A stretch of 64,000 nt of DNA from Nitrospirota bacterium. Its GTDB lineage: Bacteria; Nitrospirota; Nitrospiria; SBBL01; JAADHI01. The notes beneath the pieces were generated by a model. That model was not told where the DNA came from, searched no databases, and was given only the letters and a program-made list of their open reading frames with translations. The position numbers and the translations under genes are program-made. Shown here piece by piece: positions 36,111 to 45,020 of the stretch (positions within the stretch are counted from its first letter, which is position 1; each line of letters opens with the position of its first letter). The stretch lies in contig JAJDBV010000042.1 in the NCBI GenBank assembly GCA_029261165.1, forward strand, positions 1 through 64,000. The letters run 5' to 3'.

Positions 36111-37511
36111 TTAATTGGAAAAGAGAATCTCCAAGGCCTCTCCAATGTGAGAGACCCCGATTGTTTGGACTGAAGTATCAGCCCCCCCCTCCTTCCTCAA
36201 GGTCTCCTCATTCCTCTTGGGGAGAATACACCGCTTAAATCCTAGCTTTTCTGCCTCCCGGAGTCGCGAGAGGGCCTGCTGGATGCCGCGAATCTCCCCC
36301 GCAAGACCCACCTCACCAAAAAGGACCGTTTCCGCATCGATCGGTTTTTCCCGGAAGCTGGAGCTGACCGCCGCCAGGATTCCAAGGTCGATTGCCGGTT
36401 CACTGATCTGAATCCCGCTGACCACGTTGACAAAGATATCCTGGCCCGACAGTTGAAGTCCTACCCGCTTCTCCAGGATGGCCAGGAGCAAGGAGACCCG
36501 GTTGGCATCAACCCCAAGCGCCATCCGGCGCGCCGTTCCCAGATACGATGTGCTAACCAGAGCTTGAAGTTCAACCAGCATGGGCCGCGTTCCTTCCTGG
36601 GCGGCAACAACCACTGAACCGGAGGCATCCCTCGGTCGCTCAGATAAAAAAAGACCGGAAGGATTCTCCACCTCCATCAGGCCGGAGCCCTTCATTTCAA
36701 AGAGACCGAGCTCATTGACCGATCCAAAGCGGTTTTTCACCGCACGGAGAACCCGGTATGAATGGCTCTTGTCCCCTTCAAAGTAAAGAACCGTATCCAC
36801 AATATGTTCCAGGACGCGCGGGCCCGCGATCGCGCCATCCTTGGTGACATGTCCGATGATGAAGACCGCAACACCGGCCCGTTTCGCGTAAAACATCAAT
36901 TGGGATGCGGTCTCCCGAATCTGCGTCACGCTTCCCGGCGCGGAACTCAGCTGGCGGGTATAGATCGTCTGGATCGAATCGATGACAATCGCAACGGGCG
37001 CGAGTGCCTCCGCCTGACGGACAATGTCTTCCAGTGCGGTTTCTGCCAGGATGTAGAGATAGTCGGATGAAATCTCCAGGCGTTCTGCGCGAAGCTTGAT
37101 CTGCATGGGAGACTCCTCGCCGGAGACATAAAGAACCTTTCCCCGGCCCTTTCCGATCTGGTTGAGAGATTGCAAGATCAAGGTCGATTTTCCGATGCCG
37201 GGATCTCCGCCGATAAGTACCACCGATCCGGCGACGACGCCTCCTCCCAGCACGCGGTCGAACTCTCGCGATCCGGTCCTGGATCTCGGTTCTGATTCGA
37301 TATCGATCTCTGAAATCGGTTTCGGATCAGAACCCCCGCCATCGGAGCGTTCAACAGAAACCCAGCGGTCAACCGCCTGATCCGTTTTCTCAGGTTCAAC
37401 GCGCTCCTCAATAAGGGAATTCCACGTCCCGCAATCAGGGCATCGACCGAGCCATTTCGGCGTTTGATACCCGCAGTTCTGACAATAAAAGACAGTCTTG
37501 ATTTTAGCCAT
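36111..37511 (-). CDS. radA: DNA repair protein RadA (Sms)
   Basis: 466 aa from the ATG at 37511, supported by GAGGTGGT. Thirteen more in-frame codons upstream are not conserved. A C4 zinc motif (CQNCG, CPDCG) opens the protein. The RecA-like ATPase has Walker A GGDPGIGKST, then the RadA-specific KNRFG motif. The C-terminal third is Lon-like, without the protease Ser/Lys pair. RadA drives branch migration of recombination intermediates. A weak promoter-like pair (TTGCGT, 17 bp, TAAGAT) lies upstream on the minus strand. Confidence 0.96.
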   Translation of the reverse strand: MAKIKTVFYCQNCGYQTPKWLGRCPDCGTWNSLIEERVEPEKTDQAVDRWVSVERSDGGGSDPKPISEIDIESEPRSRTGSREFDRVLGGGVVAGSVVLIGGDPGIGKSTLILQSLNQIGKGRGKVLYVSGEESPMQIKLRAERLEISSDYLYILAETALEDIVRQAEALAPVAIVIDSIQTIYTRQLSSAPGSVTQIRETASQLMFYAKRAGVAVFIIGHVTKDGAIAGPRVLEHIVDTVLYFEGDKSHSYRVLRAVKNRFGSVNELGLFEMKGSGLMEVENPSGLFLSERPRDASGSVVVAAQEGTRPMLVELQALVSTSYLGTARRMALGVDANRVSLLLAILEKRVGLQLSGQDIFVNVVSGIQISEPAIDLGILAAVSSSFREKPIDAETVLFGEVGLAGEIRGIQQALSRLREAEKLGFKRCILPKRNEETLRKEGGADTSVQTIGVSHIGEALEILFSN

Positions 37512-38051
37512 ACCACCTCGTTTCCGACATCTTAGTGAATCCCTTATCAAAACGCAATCGTAACACCTCTATCCCTAGAATAGGCCCGAATACGGAGGTG
37601 GAGGAATTAGGAGTCTGTCGGAGAAATAAAGGATCTGCTGCGGTGATGGCAAATAGGCCCATTTTCCAGGTTATTTTCGTTAAATAGCCGGGCTATTCGC
37701 CTCAAATCACCCGCAAACTTGCCTCCATTTTCCACTCACCTCGCTACGATCCTATTTCTCCGACAGACTCCTTGGGCATGCGGGTGATGAGGCCAGACGG
37801 GCCTCATCGGTGTCAGGGATGCGGTAAGGGACGGCGCCCAGACCAACAAGTATATGTGTTATACCTCTATTCTCAGTTAATTAAATATAAGCAGCAACGG
37901 AACCTTCGTGTGAGGGCATTTGCTCAACGGGCACGTGGAAGAACTTGACCTCGACTGTCTTGTTTTTCATCCCGCGGGTGGGATACAATTAATAATATCC
38001 CAAGATCCAATCGTATATTGTGGTATAGACTCTCAAATTGGAGGTGACTTC
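37512..38051. other. Gene-free region containing a MITE-like element
   Basis: 540 bp between divergent radA and the aldehyde dehydrogenase gene. The repeat element at 37609-37772 occupies its middle. After it, 37773-38051 holds no convincing gene; a 44-codon extension of the dehydrogenase frame has no family character. A TGGTATAGA extended -10 (38021-38029) may belong to the dehydrogenase promoter, without a clear -35. Confidence 0.45.
37609..37772. repeat. MITE-like inverted-repeat element, full copy
   Basis: 164 bp bounded by a perfect 20-bp inverted repeat (37609-37628 and 37753-37772) with core GTCTGTCGGAGAAATA. The similarity continues inward with gaps (GGATC...GCG.GGTGA on both arms). 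AATAGCCGGGCTATT, a 15-nt palindrome, lies near the centre. There is no coding capacity. A deleted relative lies at 18568-18620. No clear target-site duplication was seen. Confidence 0.8.
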
Positions 38052-39542
38052 ATGGCTGAGAAGATTCGGAATTTTATCGGGGGAAAATGGGTCGATTCTG
38101 TTCGGGGCTTAACCTTTGAAAGTCGGAATCCGGCCGACACCTGTGAGCTCTTGGGCCTCATTCCCGATTCGGATGCGGTCGATGTCGATAAGGCGGTTAC
38201 CGCGGCACGGGCCGCTTTCCCGGCATGGCGTGACACCCCGGCCCCAAAGCGCGGAGAAATTCTCTATCGGGCCGCCGAACTCCTGGTGAAGCGAAAGGAT
38301 ACCCTGGGGGAGTTGGTCTGCCGCGAAATGGGGAAAATTCTCTCGGAATCGATGGGCGATGTCCAGGAGGCCATCGACATGACCTATTATATGGCCGGAG
38401 AAGGAAGACGTCTCTCCGGAGAGACCGTCCCTTCCGAGTTGCCCTATAAGGATGCCAAGTCTGTCCGTCTCCCCATCGGGGTATTCGCATTGATCACACC
38501 CTGGAATTTTCCGACGGCCATCCCTTCGTGGAAGATCACACCAGCCCTGATCGCCGGTAACACCGTTGTCTTCAAACCGGCAGAGGAAACGCCGATTGCC
38601 GCGACACACCTGGTTGAAATATTTGACGAAGCCGGTCTCCCTCCGGGGGTGCTTAACCTGGTACATGGATATGGAGAAACCGCGGGAGAACCCCTGGTGC
38701 GGCATCCCGATGTTGACGGCGTCTCATTTACCGGCTCCAACGAGGTTGGGGAGCGCTTGGCCGGCATCTGCGGGAGCACACATAAAGACTTCATGATGGA
38801 AACCGGCGGTAAAAATCCAATCATCGTTATGGATGACGCCGATCTCGATCTTGCCATCGAAGGCGCCCTTTGGGGCGGATTCGGAACCACGGGACAACGT
38901 TGCACCGCGTCAAGCCGGCTGATCATCCAGGAGGGAATCTTTGACCAGTTTTTAAAAACTTTTACCGTTCGGGCTTCGCAACTGAGGATCGGAAACGGCC
39001 TCGATCCCGAGACAGAGATCGGCCCGGTCATCAGCGACATTCAGTACCAGAAAATCTTGAAATATATCGAGACCGGAAAGGGTGAGGGGGCAACACTGAT
39101 CCTGGGCGGACGCGCTTACGAAAAAGGGGATTGCGCCAATGGCCTCTTTATCGAGCCGACCATGTTTGTCGACGTAAGGCCAAAAATGCGTATTGCCCAG
39201 GAAGAGATCTTCGGCCCTGTCGTCTCTCTCTTTCGCGTCAGAGATCTTACTGAGGCGATTGAAGTCGCCAATGATGTCACCTTCGGCCTCTCTGCCGCGA
39301 TCTACTCAAAAGATGTCAATAAGACCGCCATTGCCGAAAGGGATCTCGATACCGGCCTCGTCTATATCAACGCCTCAACGATTGGTGCGGAGATTCAGCT
39401 CCCCTTCGGAGGCACGAAACGAACGGGACTCGGTCCACGGGAGGCGGGCGGCCGAGGTGGGGCGCTCAACCTTTATACCAAATGGAAGGTCATCTACCGT
39501 GATTTCAGCGGCACCTTACAAAAAGCCCAGATTGACAATTAA
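38052..39542 (+). CDS. NAD(P)-dependent aldehyde dehydrogenase family protein
   Basis: 496 aa from the ATG at 38052, with GGAGGTGA at 5-nt spacing. It is a full-length ALDH. The cofactor region ITPWNFP, general-base Glu in METGGKNP and catalytic Cys in GQRCTA are visible. The closing PFGGTKRTGLG block is also typical. It oxidises an aldehyde to its acid in the cytoplasm. Best similarity by eye is to semialdehyde dehydrogenases (alpha-ketoglutaric semialdehyde or aminoadipic semialdehyde type), but the substrate is uncertain. Its end overlaps the lipoprotein start by 11 bp. Confidence 0.9.
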   Translation: MAEKIRNFIGGKWVDSVRGLTFESRNPADTCELLGLIPDSDAVDVDKAVTAARAAFPAWRDTPAPKRGEILYRAAELLVKRKDTLGELVCREMGKILSESMGDVQEAIDMTYYMAGEGRRLSGETVPSELPYKDAKSVRLPIGVFALITPWNFPTAIPSWKITPALIAGNTVVFKPAEETPIAATHLVEIFDEAGLPPGVLNLVHGYGETAGEPLVRHPDVDGVSFTGSNEVGERLAGICGSTHKDFMMETGGKNPIIVMDDADLDLAIEGALWGGFGTTGQRCTASSRLIIQEGIFDQFLKTFTVRASQLRIGNGLDPETEIGPVISDIQYQKILKYIETGKGEGATLILGGRAYEKGDCANGLFIEPTMFVDVRPKMRIAQEEIFGPVVSLFRVRDLTEAIEVANDVTFGLSAAIYSKDVNKTAIAERDLDTGLVYINASTIGAEIQLPFGGTKRTGLGPREAGGRGGALNLYTKWKVIYRDFSGTLQKAQIDN

Positions 39543-40902
39543 AAGAAAACGGCTCTCCATCCTCGCTCTCTTTCTCCTCTCATTGGCGGGATGCCTGGGA
39601 GAGAGCAATACAGCCCCGCCGACCCTCCCTCCCGGTGTGACAAATATTTCGAAGACCACTGCTGTCTCTCTTGCGCCATCAGCCGCTTCTATCGGAAGTG
39701 TTATCTACGTGGTCTGGGGAGAAGGCATTGATGCCGTGAACGACGAAATCTTCCTGGCCCGTTCGGACAATGGCGGCATGAGCTTCGGCACCCCGATCAA
39801 TGTGTCCAAATCACCTGATTTCTCAGGCAACCCGAAAATAGCCCTCTCCAATAACGGGACAAGTAATATCGTTCATGTTGTTTGGGAAGAACTTATCTCA
39901 AACCCGGGTTCAGGCGAGTTGGAATTTGATATCTTCTATAGCCGGGCGGTGGAAGGTTTAACAGGAAGCCTCACTTTTGAATCACCTCAAAACCTCTCCG
40001 CATCTCTACCGGTTTGTGGGCCATCCCAAGCGTCAGTTTTCCCGTGCCCTTCGCAGGTCCCTGCGATCACAACCTTTAATAACCATGTTTTCGTTGCCTG
40101 GATGGAATCCACATTTTATACACAACCAAACGCCAGTGATCCAAGCTCCACATTTCAGTTATTTAACTCCGACATACTGATGGTAAAGTCCTCCGACCAC
40201 GGGATCAACTTTAACAAAGCCAACCCAGAGGTTTTGTCTCTCCCCAGCATTTCCTTTAGCGGAACACAATCCCCTTCACAAAACCCAAGCCTTGCCGCCA
40301 CCGGTGGCCATCTTTTTATCGCATGGGAAGACACGCCACCGCCTGATGTTACAATTCCCAAGATCTTATTCCGGAGTTTAGAGATTGCTTCTTCGGTATA
40401 CACACCTCCAATAACGAGTCCAGGATTGCCCCTCTCCGATCAAATAGATCTAGTAGGGAAACCTGTAATTGCAAACTCCAACTTACCTGGAATTGCGGCG
40501 GAAGGGGACAACGTTTATCTCATTTGGGAGGGAACGGATCCAGATCCGAATGAGTCAGACTCAGAGATCTTTTTAAGACAGGCAGGAAATGTGAGTTCAG
40601 GATCACCATTTATTTTCTCCACAGCCAGAAACCTCTCCAACAATACCGGACGGTCAAAAAAAGGAAGAATCGCTATTTCGGGTCAAGATATTTTTATCGC
40701 TTGGGAAGATGCCAGCACCGGCCCGCTCGTCCTCTTCTCAAATTCGATAGATGGAGGGGTAACATTCGGCAATACACAAACCCTCATCTCCTCCAGCAGC
40801 ACCATCGGCAATACCGCCATCACCGCCTCTAACAATACCTTGTTTACATTCTGGGAAGATGCCCTTTTTGGAAACTTTGAAGTTTTTTCATCCCGCCAGT
40901 AA
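39532..40902 (+). CDS. Asp-box (sialidase-like) beta-propeller lipoprotein
   Basis: 456 aa from a TTG at 39532. A short basic start, hydrophobic stretch and lipobox LAGC (Cys21) indicate a lipoprotein. The mature region is beta-rich and Ser/Asn-rich. Three BNR/Asp-box motifs of the S-x-D-x-G-x-x-F type are visible (SDNGGMSF, SSDHGINF, SIDGGVTF). Recurrent VWEE or AWED words suggest propeller blades. Such propellers bind or cleave glycans, but sialidase catalytic residues were not identified, so a binding role is as likely. The start overlaps the aldehyde dehydrogenase stop, implying translational coupling without an obvious functional link. Confidence 0.75.
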   Translation: MTIKRKRLSILALFLLSLAGCLGESNTAPPTLPPGVTNISKTTAVSLAPSAASIGSVIYVVWGEGIDAVNDEIFLARSDNGGMSFGTPINVSKSPDFSGNPKIALSNNGTSNIVHVVWEELISNPGSGELEFDIFYSRAVEGLTGSLTFESPQNLSASLPVCGPSQASVFPCPSQVPAITTFNNHVFVAWMESTFYTQPNASDPSSTFQLFNSDILMVKSSDHGINFNKANPEVLSLPSISFSGTQSPSQNPSLAATGGHLFIAWEDTPPPDVTIPKILFRSLEIASSVYTPPITSPGLPLSDQIDLVGKPVIANSNLPGIAAEGDNVYLIWEGTDPDPNESDSEIFLRQAGNVSSGSPFIFSTARNLSNNTGRSKKGRIAISGQDIFIAWEDASTGPLVLFSNSIDGGVTFGNTQTLISSSSTIGNTAITASNNTLFTFWEDALFGNFEVFSSRQ

Positions 40903-41000
40903 TCATTTTCCCTCTTTTCTAGATATTGTACGATTCTACCCTGAGAATTATCTGCTAAAATTGAAATATAACGATTCATCGCACCCCTCCTGAGGCCCCT

Positions 41001-42758
41001 ATGCAAATGAACCTCCTGACGGGCATCGCCGTCAGCATCATCTTTGCGACCCTTTCCGCCCTCGTCGCAAAGAGATTCAAACAGCCGCTCATCCTCGGTT
41101 ATATCATTGGCGGGGTTCTTCTCGGCCACAACATGGGCTTCGGCATCATCTCGGATGAAGGCAGCATCGAGATGATCTCTGAGATCGGCCTGATCCTCCT
41201 CCTCTTCATTATCGGCCTCGAAATCAACGTGACAAAATTGCTCGATGCGGGAAAAATGGTCGGCATTGCGGGAACCGTCCAATTCTTCGGCTCAATCCTG
41301 CTCGGATACGGCTTCTTTCATTATCTTGGCTTTTCTTCTGGTATGACAAAGTTCAACATCGGCTACCTGGCCCTGGCCCTCTCCCTCAGCTCTACGATGA
41401 TCGTCGTCAAACTGCTTCATGACCAGCATGAAATCGACTCTCACTCCGGGCGCGTGACCCTCGGCATCCTGATTTTTCAGGATATCTGGGCGATTATCTT
41501 CCTGACCATCCAACCCAATCTTTTAAACCCTGAAATCATTGGTATTTTTAACTCTTTTCTCTCTGCAATGGGCCTCCTCTTCTCCTGTTTTTTGATCAGC
41601 AAGCACATCCTTCCGAAACTCTACACCTTCATTGCCAAGTCACCTGAGTTGATGCTCATCACATCGATCTCCTGGTGCTTTCTGATATCAGGCACTGCAA
41701 ATGCCGTCGGTCTTTCCAAGGAAATGGGCGCACTGATCGCCGGGCTTTCGATAGCCGCCTTTCCGTATAGCATCGACGTCATTGCGAAGATTACCGGAAT
41801 ACGGGATTTTTTCATCACCCTATTCTTTGTATCACTCGGATTAAGGGCCCCTTCGTTGACCCCAACCCTTGCCATCTTTGCGCTCTCCTTAACGGCCTTC
41901 GTCCTCGCCAGCCGCCTCCTCACGCTCCTACCGGCACTCCTTACCCTGAAGCTTGATCTGCGGACAGGACTTCTGACATCGATCAACCTTTCTCAGGTCA
42001 GCGAGTTTTCTATGGTGATCGTCACCCTCGGTTTTTCCTATGGACATGTCAGTGAGGAAGTTGTCCAAATCATCATCCTAAGCCTCGTCCTGAGTTCAAT
42101 TTTGTCAACCTATCTCATCCTCGCAAAGGAACACTTGGTCGGCTGGGTCGTCTGGCAAGTCAAAGGCCTTTCCAGGCATGATTCTGGAAAACCTTATCTT
42201 CACGCTCCAAAAGAGGCGAAGAAGGGGATTGTCCTCCTCGGATTTTTTAAAGAGGCGAGTCCTTTCCTCCATCGGATTAAGGAAGAGATGCCAACGCTCA
42301 AGGATCAACTGTTTGTGATCGATTTCAACCCGCAGACGCTGGCAATCCTCAAAAAGCACGAGGTTGCGTGTGTTTATGGAGATATCGCACATCCCGAAAC
42401 CTTAAGACACGCAGGGATCGAAGGGGCAAACTTGATCATCTCAACCATATCAGACAGTTTTCTGCAAGGGACCTCCAACCTGAAGCTGCTAAAACAAGTA
42501 AAAATGCTCTCCCCGGAAAGCCGTGTCATCGTGACATCGGACTCATTGCACGGCGCGCGCGCGCTTTATAATAGCGGGGCCGACTATGTCCTCCTCCCCC
42601 GCCACCTCTATGCAAGACACCTCTTCGACATTGTCCAAACCTATCTCGTGAATGGACTGGATGTAAGCCGCGAATCGCAAATCCTGGACATCTTCGAAAA
42701 TCCGGTGCCAGAATACCGCCCCACCACCGCTGTTCCAAAATACTCTGTCCCAAAATAA
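41001..42758 (+). CDS. Kef-type K+/H+ antiporter with C-terminal TrkA-N (RCK) domain
   Basis: 585 aa. A CPA2 membrane domain fills about residues 1-380, with PLILGYIIGGVLLG and LLFIIGLEI typical of the family. After a short linker a Rossmann-type RCK domain runs from about 405 (GIVLLGFFKEASPF) to 550, including VYGDIAHPETL. The glycine-rich GxGxxG motif of the RCK fold is altered here (GFFKEA), so nucleotide gating may be weakened. It exports K+ in exchange for protons in the inner membrane. The tRNA-Val promoter follows directly. Confidence 0.9.
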   Translation: MQMNLLTGIAVSIIFATLSALVAKRFKQPLILGYIIGGVLLGHNMGFGIISDEGSIEMISEIGLILLLFIIGLEINVTKLLDAGKMVGIAGTVQFFGSILLGYGFFHYLGFSSGMTKFNIGYLALALSLSSTMIVVKLLHDQHEIDSHSGRVTLGILIFQDIWAIIFLTIQPNLLNPEIIGIFNSFLSAMGLLFSCFLISKHILPKLYTFIAKSPELMLITSISWCFLISGTANAVGLSKEMGALIAGLSIAAFPYSIDVIAKITGIRDFFITLFFVSLGLRAPSLTPTLAIFALSLTAFVLASRLLTLLPALLTLKLDLRTGLLTSINLSQVSEFSMVIVTLGFSYGHVSEEVVQIIILSLVLSSILSTYLILAKEHLVGWVVWQVKGLSRHDSGKPYLHAPKEAKKGIVLLGFFKEASPFLHRIKEEMPTLKDQLFVIDFNPQTLAILKKHEVACVYGDIAHPETLRHAGIEGANLIISTISDSFLQGTSNLKLLKQVKMLSPESRVIVTSDSLHGARALYNSGADYVLLPRHLYARHLFDIVQTYLVNGLDVSRESQILDIFENPVPEYRPTTAVPKYSVPK

Positions 42759-42759
42759 G

Positions 42760-42788
42760 TTGACACCAACCCTTGATTTCTATACGAT
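42760..42788 (+). promoter_or_regulatory. Promoter of tRNA-Val
   Basis: A perfect TTGACA (42760-42765), 17-bp spacer and TACGAT (42783-42788). The predicted transcription start is about 14 bp before the mature tRNA, and the site follows the antiporter stop codon by 1 bp. Confidence 0.7.
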
Positions 42789-42808
42789 ATATCGGATTTG
42801 GACGACAT

Positions 42809-42883
42809 AGGCGCGTAGCTCAGGGGGAGAGCGCTTGCTTGACACGCAAGAGGTCGGCGGTTCGAAACCGCCCGTGCCTACCA
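42809..42883 (+). tRNA. tRNA-Val (GAC anticodon)
   Basis: The acceptor stem AGGCGCG pairs with CGTGCCT (one G-T pair). The D arm begins TAGCTCAG. The anticodon stem CTTGC/GCAAG holds loop TTGACAC, giving anticodon GAC (Val). The T arm has GGTTCGAAACC. The discriminator is A, and CCA is encoded at 42881-42883. It precedes thrS and a terminator hairpin. Confidence 0.95.
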
Positions 42884-42943
42884 TGACACCATCAGAACCG
42901 TCGCCCATCGGAGGCAACGCGTGCGATGCACAGAGGGACGAAG

Positions 42944-42977
42944 GGCATCAGAACGAAACAAGATGATGCCTTTTTTT
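42944..42977 (+). terminator. Intrinsic terminator or attenuator between tRNA-Val and thrS
   Basis: A 7-bp stem GGCATCA/TGATGCC (42944-42950 with 42964-42970) is followed by seven T residues. It ends the tRNA transcript. No separate promoter for thrS was seen in the 40 bp beyond it, so readthrough may control thrS. The word CATCAGAAC occurs twice (42890-42898 and 42947-42955), which would allow an alternative pairing. Confidence 0.75.
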
Positions 42978-43016
42978 ATTCCCCAACCTTCATTATTAGA
43001 ATAACAATCACTGAGA

Positions 43017-44942
43017 TTGCGTGTGGCAGAGGTTACCCTTAAATTTAAATCCGACGAAGAGAAAATGGTTGAGAAGGGAACCTCCTTTCTTGAAGTTCTC
43101 AAATCGCTTGGAAAGATAAAAGACGTGGTCGGCGTCCGCGTCAATGGCGAAGCAAAAGACCTTTCCTCAAAGGTTTTGAGGGATGCGGAGGTTGACCTTC
43201 TTACCTTTGACACCCCCGAGGGAGAAGAGATTTACCGGCATAGCTCCTCCCATCTGATGGCTCAGGCGGTCAAAGAGGTCTTTCCTTCGGCGCAGATGGC
43301 CATTGGTCCGCCCATTAAGGACGGTTTTTATTACGATTTTGATTTTGAACGCCCCTTTGCCCCAGAAGATCTCAAAAAAATAGAGAAAAAGATGAAGGAG
43401 ATCGTCAAGCGCAACCTTTCCATCTCCCGGATGGAGCTGACAAAAGAGGCGGCAATCCAGTTGTTTCGGGAACGAAAGGAACCCTACAAGGTAGAATTGA
43501 TCGAGGAACTGGAAGATGTTCAGATCTCGGCTTATCAGCAGGGAGACTTTATCGATCTCTGCACCGGTCCTCATGTTCCCTCCACCGGAAAAATCAAGGC
43601 GATTAAGCTTCTCTCCAGCGCCGGTGCTTACTGGCGCGGGAGCGAAAAAAACAAGATGCTGCAGCGGATCTACGGGACCTCCTTCTCCAGAAGGGAAGAC
43701 CTCGACGCGCATCTCAAAAACCTGGAAGAGATCAAGAAGCGTGATCACCGGCGGCTCGGAAAAGAGTTGGACCTCTTCTCTATTACGGATGAGATTGGTG
43801 CCGGGCTGGTGCTCTGGCATCCGAAAGGGGCCATCATTCGAAAGACGCTGGAAGATTTCTGGCGGGATGCCCATTTGAAAGCCGGGTACGAACTCGTTTT
43901 TACCCCCCATATGGCGAAGCTGGATCTCTGGAAACAGAGCGGCCACCTCGAGTTTTACAAAGAGAATATGTATTCGCCGATGGAAGTGGACAATATTCCC
44001 TACGAAATCAAACCGATGAACTGCCCCTTTCATATCCTGATTTATAAATCGCGCCTTCGAAGCTACCGGGAACTCCCGTTTCGTTGGGCAGAGCTGGGAA
44101 CCGTCTACCGCTACGAACGCTCCGGCGTGCTGCACGGCCTGCTGCGGGTTCGGGGCTTCACTCAGGATGATGCCCATCTCTTCTGCCGTCCCGACCAGAT
44201 TGAGGCAGAGATCCTGAAGGTACTTGATTTCACGACCCTTGTCCTGGGGACCTTCGGTTTTAAAGAATATGAAATCTATCTCTCTACGCGGCCCGACAAA
44301 TATGTCGGAAGCCTCGACCGCTGGGAGCAGGCCACCTCGGCGCTTGAAGGGGCTTTGAAGCAGAAGGAACTCCCCTATCAGATTGATCCGGGCGAAGGGG
44401 TTTTCTACGGACCCAAGATCGACATGAAGATTAAAGACGCCCTGGGGCGCTCGTGGCAATGCACGACAATCCAGGTGGACTTTAATCTCCCTGACCGCTT
44501 TGGAATGTCTTATCGCGGTGAGGACGGTCAGGCGCATCAGCCCATTATGATTCATCGGGCCTTGATGGGGTCGATTGAGCGCTTCTTTGGGGTTCTCATC
44601 GAACATTATGCCGGAGCCTTTCCAGCCTGGCTTGCGCCGGTTCAGGTAAAAGTCATTCCGATTACGGAACGCCAGAAAAAATATGCCGACAAGATCCAAG
44701 CCCGGCTTCATGAGGCCGGTATTCGGGTCGAAGTTGACCACCGGAATGAAAAAATGGGCCTAAAGATACGGGAAGCACAATTGATGAAAGTCCCATACAT
44801 GCTGGTTGTTGGAGACCGGGAGGAGGCGGATCAAACCCTTTCCGTTCGGACCCGGCAGGGAGAAAGCAGTCTCATGGCCGTCGATGCCTTCCTGAATCAA
44901 CTCCAGGAAGAAGCGTCAACACGAAAAGGCACCGGAACCTGA
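43017..44942 (+). CDS. thrS: Threonyl-tRNA synthetase
   Basis: 641 aa, full length. TGS domain (about 1-61), then the editing domain with HSSSHLMAQAV and a CTGPH Cys/His site that removes mischarged Ser. The class II catalytic core includes the MNCPFH zinc-binding Cys and RVRGFTQDDAH. The anticodon-binding domain closes the protein (about 540-640). The best start is TTG at 43017 or a GTG six bases on; neither has a strong Shine-Dalgarno site. It leads the thrS-infC-rpmI-rplT group. Confidence 0.97.
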   Translation: MRVAEVTLKFKSDEEKMVEKGTSFLEVLKSLGKIKDVVGVRVNGEAKDLSSKVLRDAEVDLLTFDTPEGEEIYRHSSSHLMAQAVKEVFPSAQMAIGPPIKDGFYYDFDFERPFAPEDLKKIEKKMKEIVKRNLSISRMELTKEAAIQLFRERKEPYKVELIEELEDVQISAYQQGDFIDLCTGPHVPSTGKIKAIKLLSSAGAYWRGSEKNKMLQRIYGTSFSRREDLDAHLKNLEEIKKRDHRRLGKELDLFSITDEIGAGLVLWHPKGAIIRKTLEDFWRDAHLKAGYELVFTPHMAKLDLWKQSGHLEFYKENMYSPMEVDNIPYEIKPMNCPFHILIYKSRLRSYRELPFRWAELGTVYRYERSGVLHGLLRVRGFTQDDAHLFCRPDQIEAEILKVLDFTTLVLGTFGFKEYEIYLSTRPDKYVGSLDRWEQATSALEGALKQKELPYQIDPGEGVFYGPKIDMKIKDALGRSWQCTTIQVDFNLPDRFGMSYRGEDGQAHQPIMIHRALMGSIERFFGVLIEHYAGAFPAWLAPVQVKVIPITERQKKYADKIQARLHEAGIRVEVDHRNEKMGLKIREAQLMKVPYMLVVGDREEADQTLSVRTRQGESSLMAVDAFLNQLQEEASTRKGTGT

Positions 44943-44964
44943 TCCCAATACAAGATCTTGGGGC

Positions 44965-44993
44965 TTGATCACAGAGCAGAAATCTACTATATT
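44965..44993 (+). promoter_or_regulatory. Candidate promoter for infC-rpmI-rplT
   Basis: TTGATC (44965-44970), 17-bp spacer, TATATT (44988-44993), four and five matches to consensus. Transcription would begin about 20 nt before the infC start codon, giving infC, rpmI and rplT expression independent of thrS. Confidence 0.55.
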
Positions 44994-45020
44994 GGATAGA
45001 ATTTTTAAAGGAGGTCTTTT

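Noticed and set aside
37920-38051. N-terminal extension of the aldehyde dehydrogenase frame
   Set aside because: The ATG at 38052 has an ideal GGAGGTGA site and starts at the conserved N-terminus; the extension shows no family character.
38109-39040. Long antisense frames within the aldehyde dehydrogenase gene
   Set aside because: They are shadows of a conserved enzyme; no ribosome site or family similarity.
42883-42966. A 27-codon leader-peptide-like frame before thrS with two Thr codons
   Set aside because: It begins within the CCA end of tRNA-Val, has no ribosome-binding site and is not enriched in Thr codons.
43167-44741. A 524-codon open frame antisense to thrS
   Set aside because: It lies entirely within thrS, has no recognisable domain, and follows from the codon bias of the real gene.
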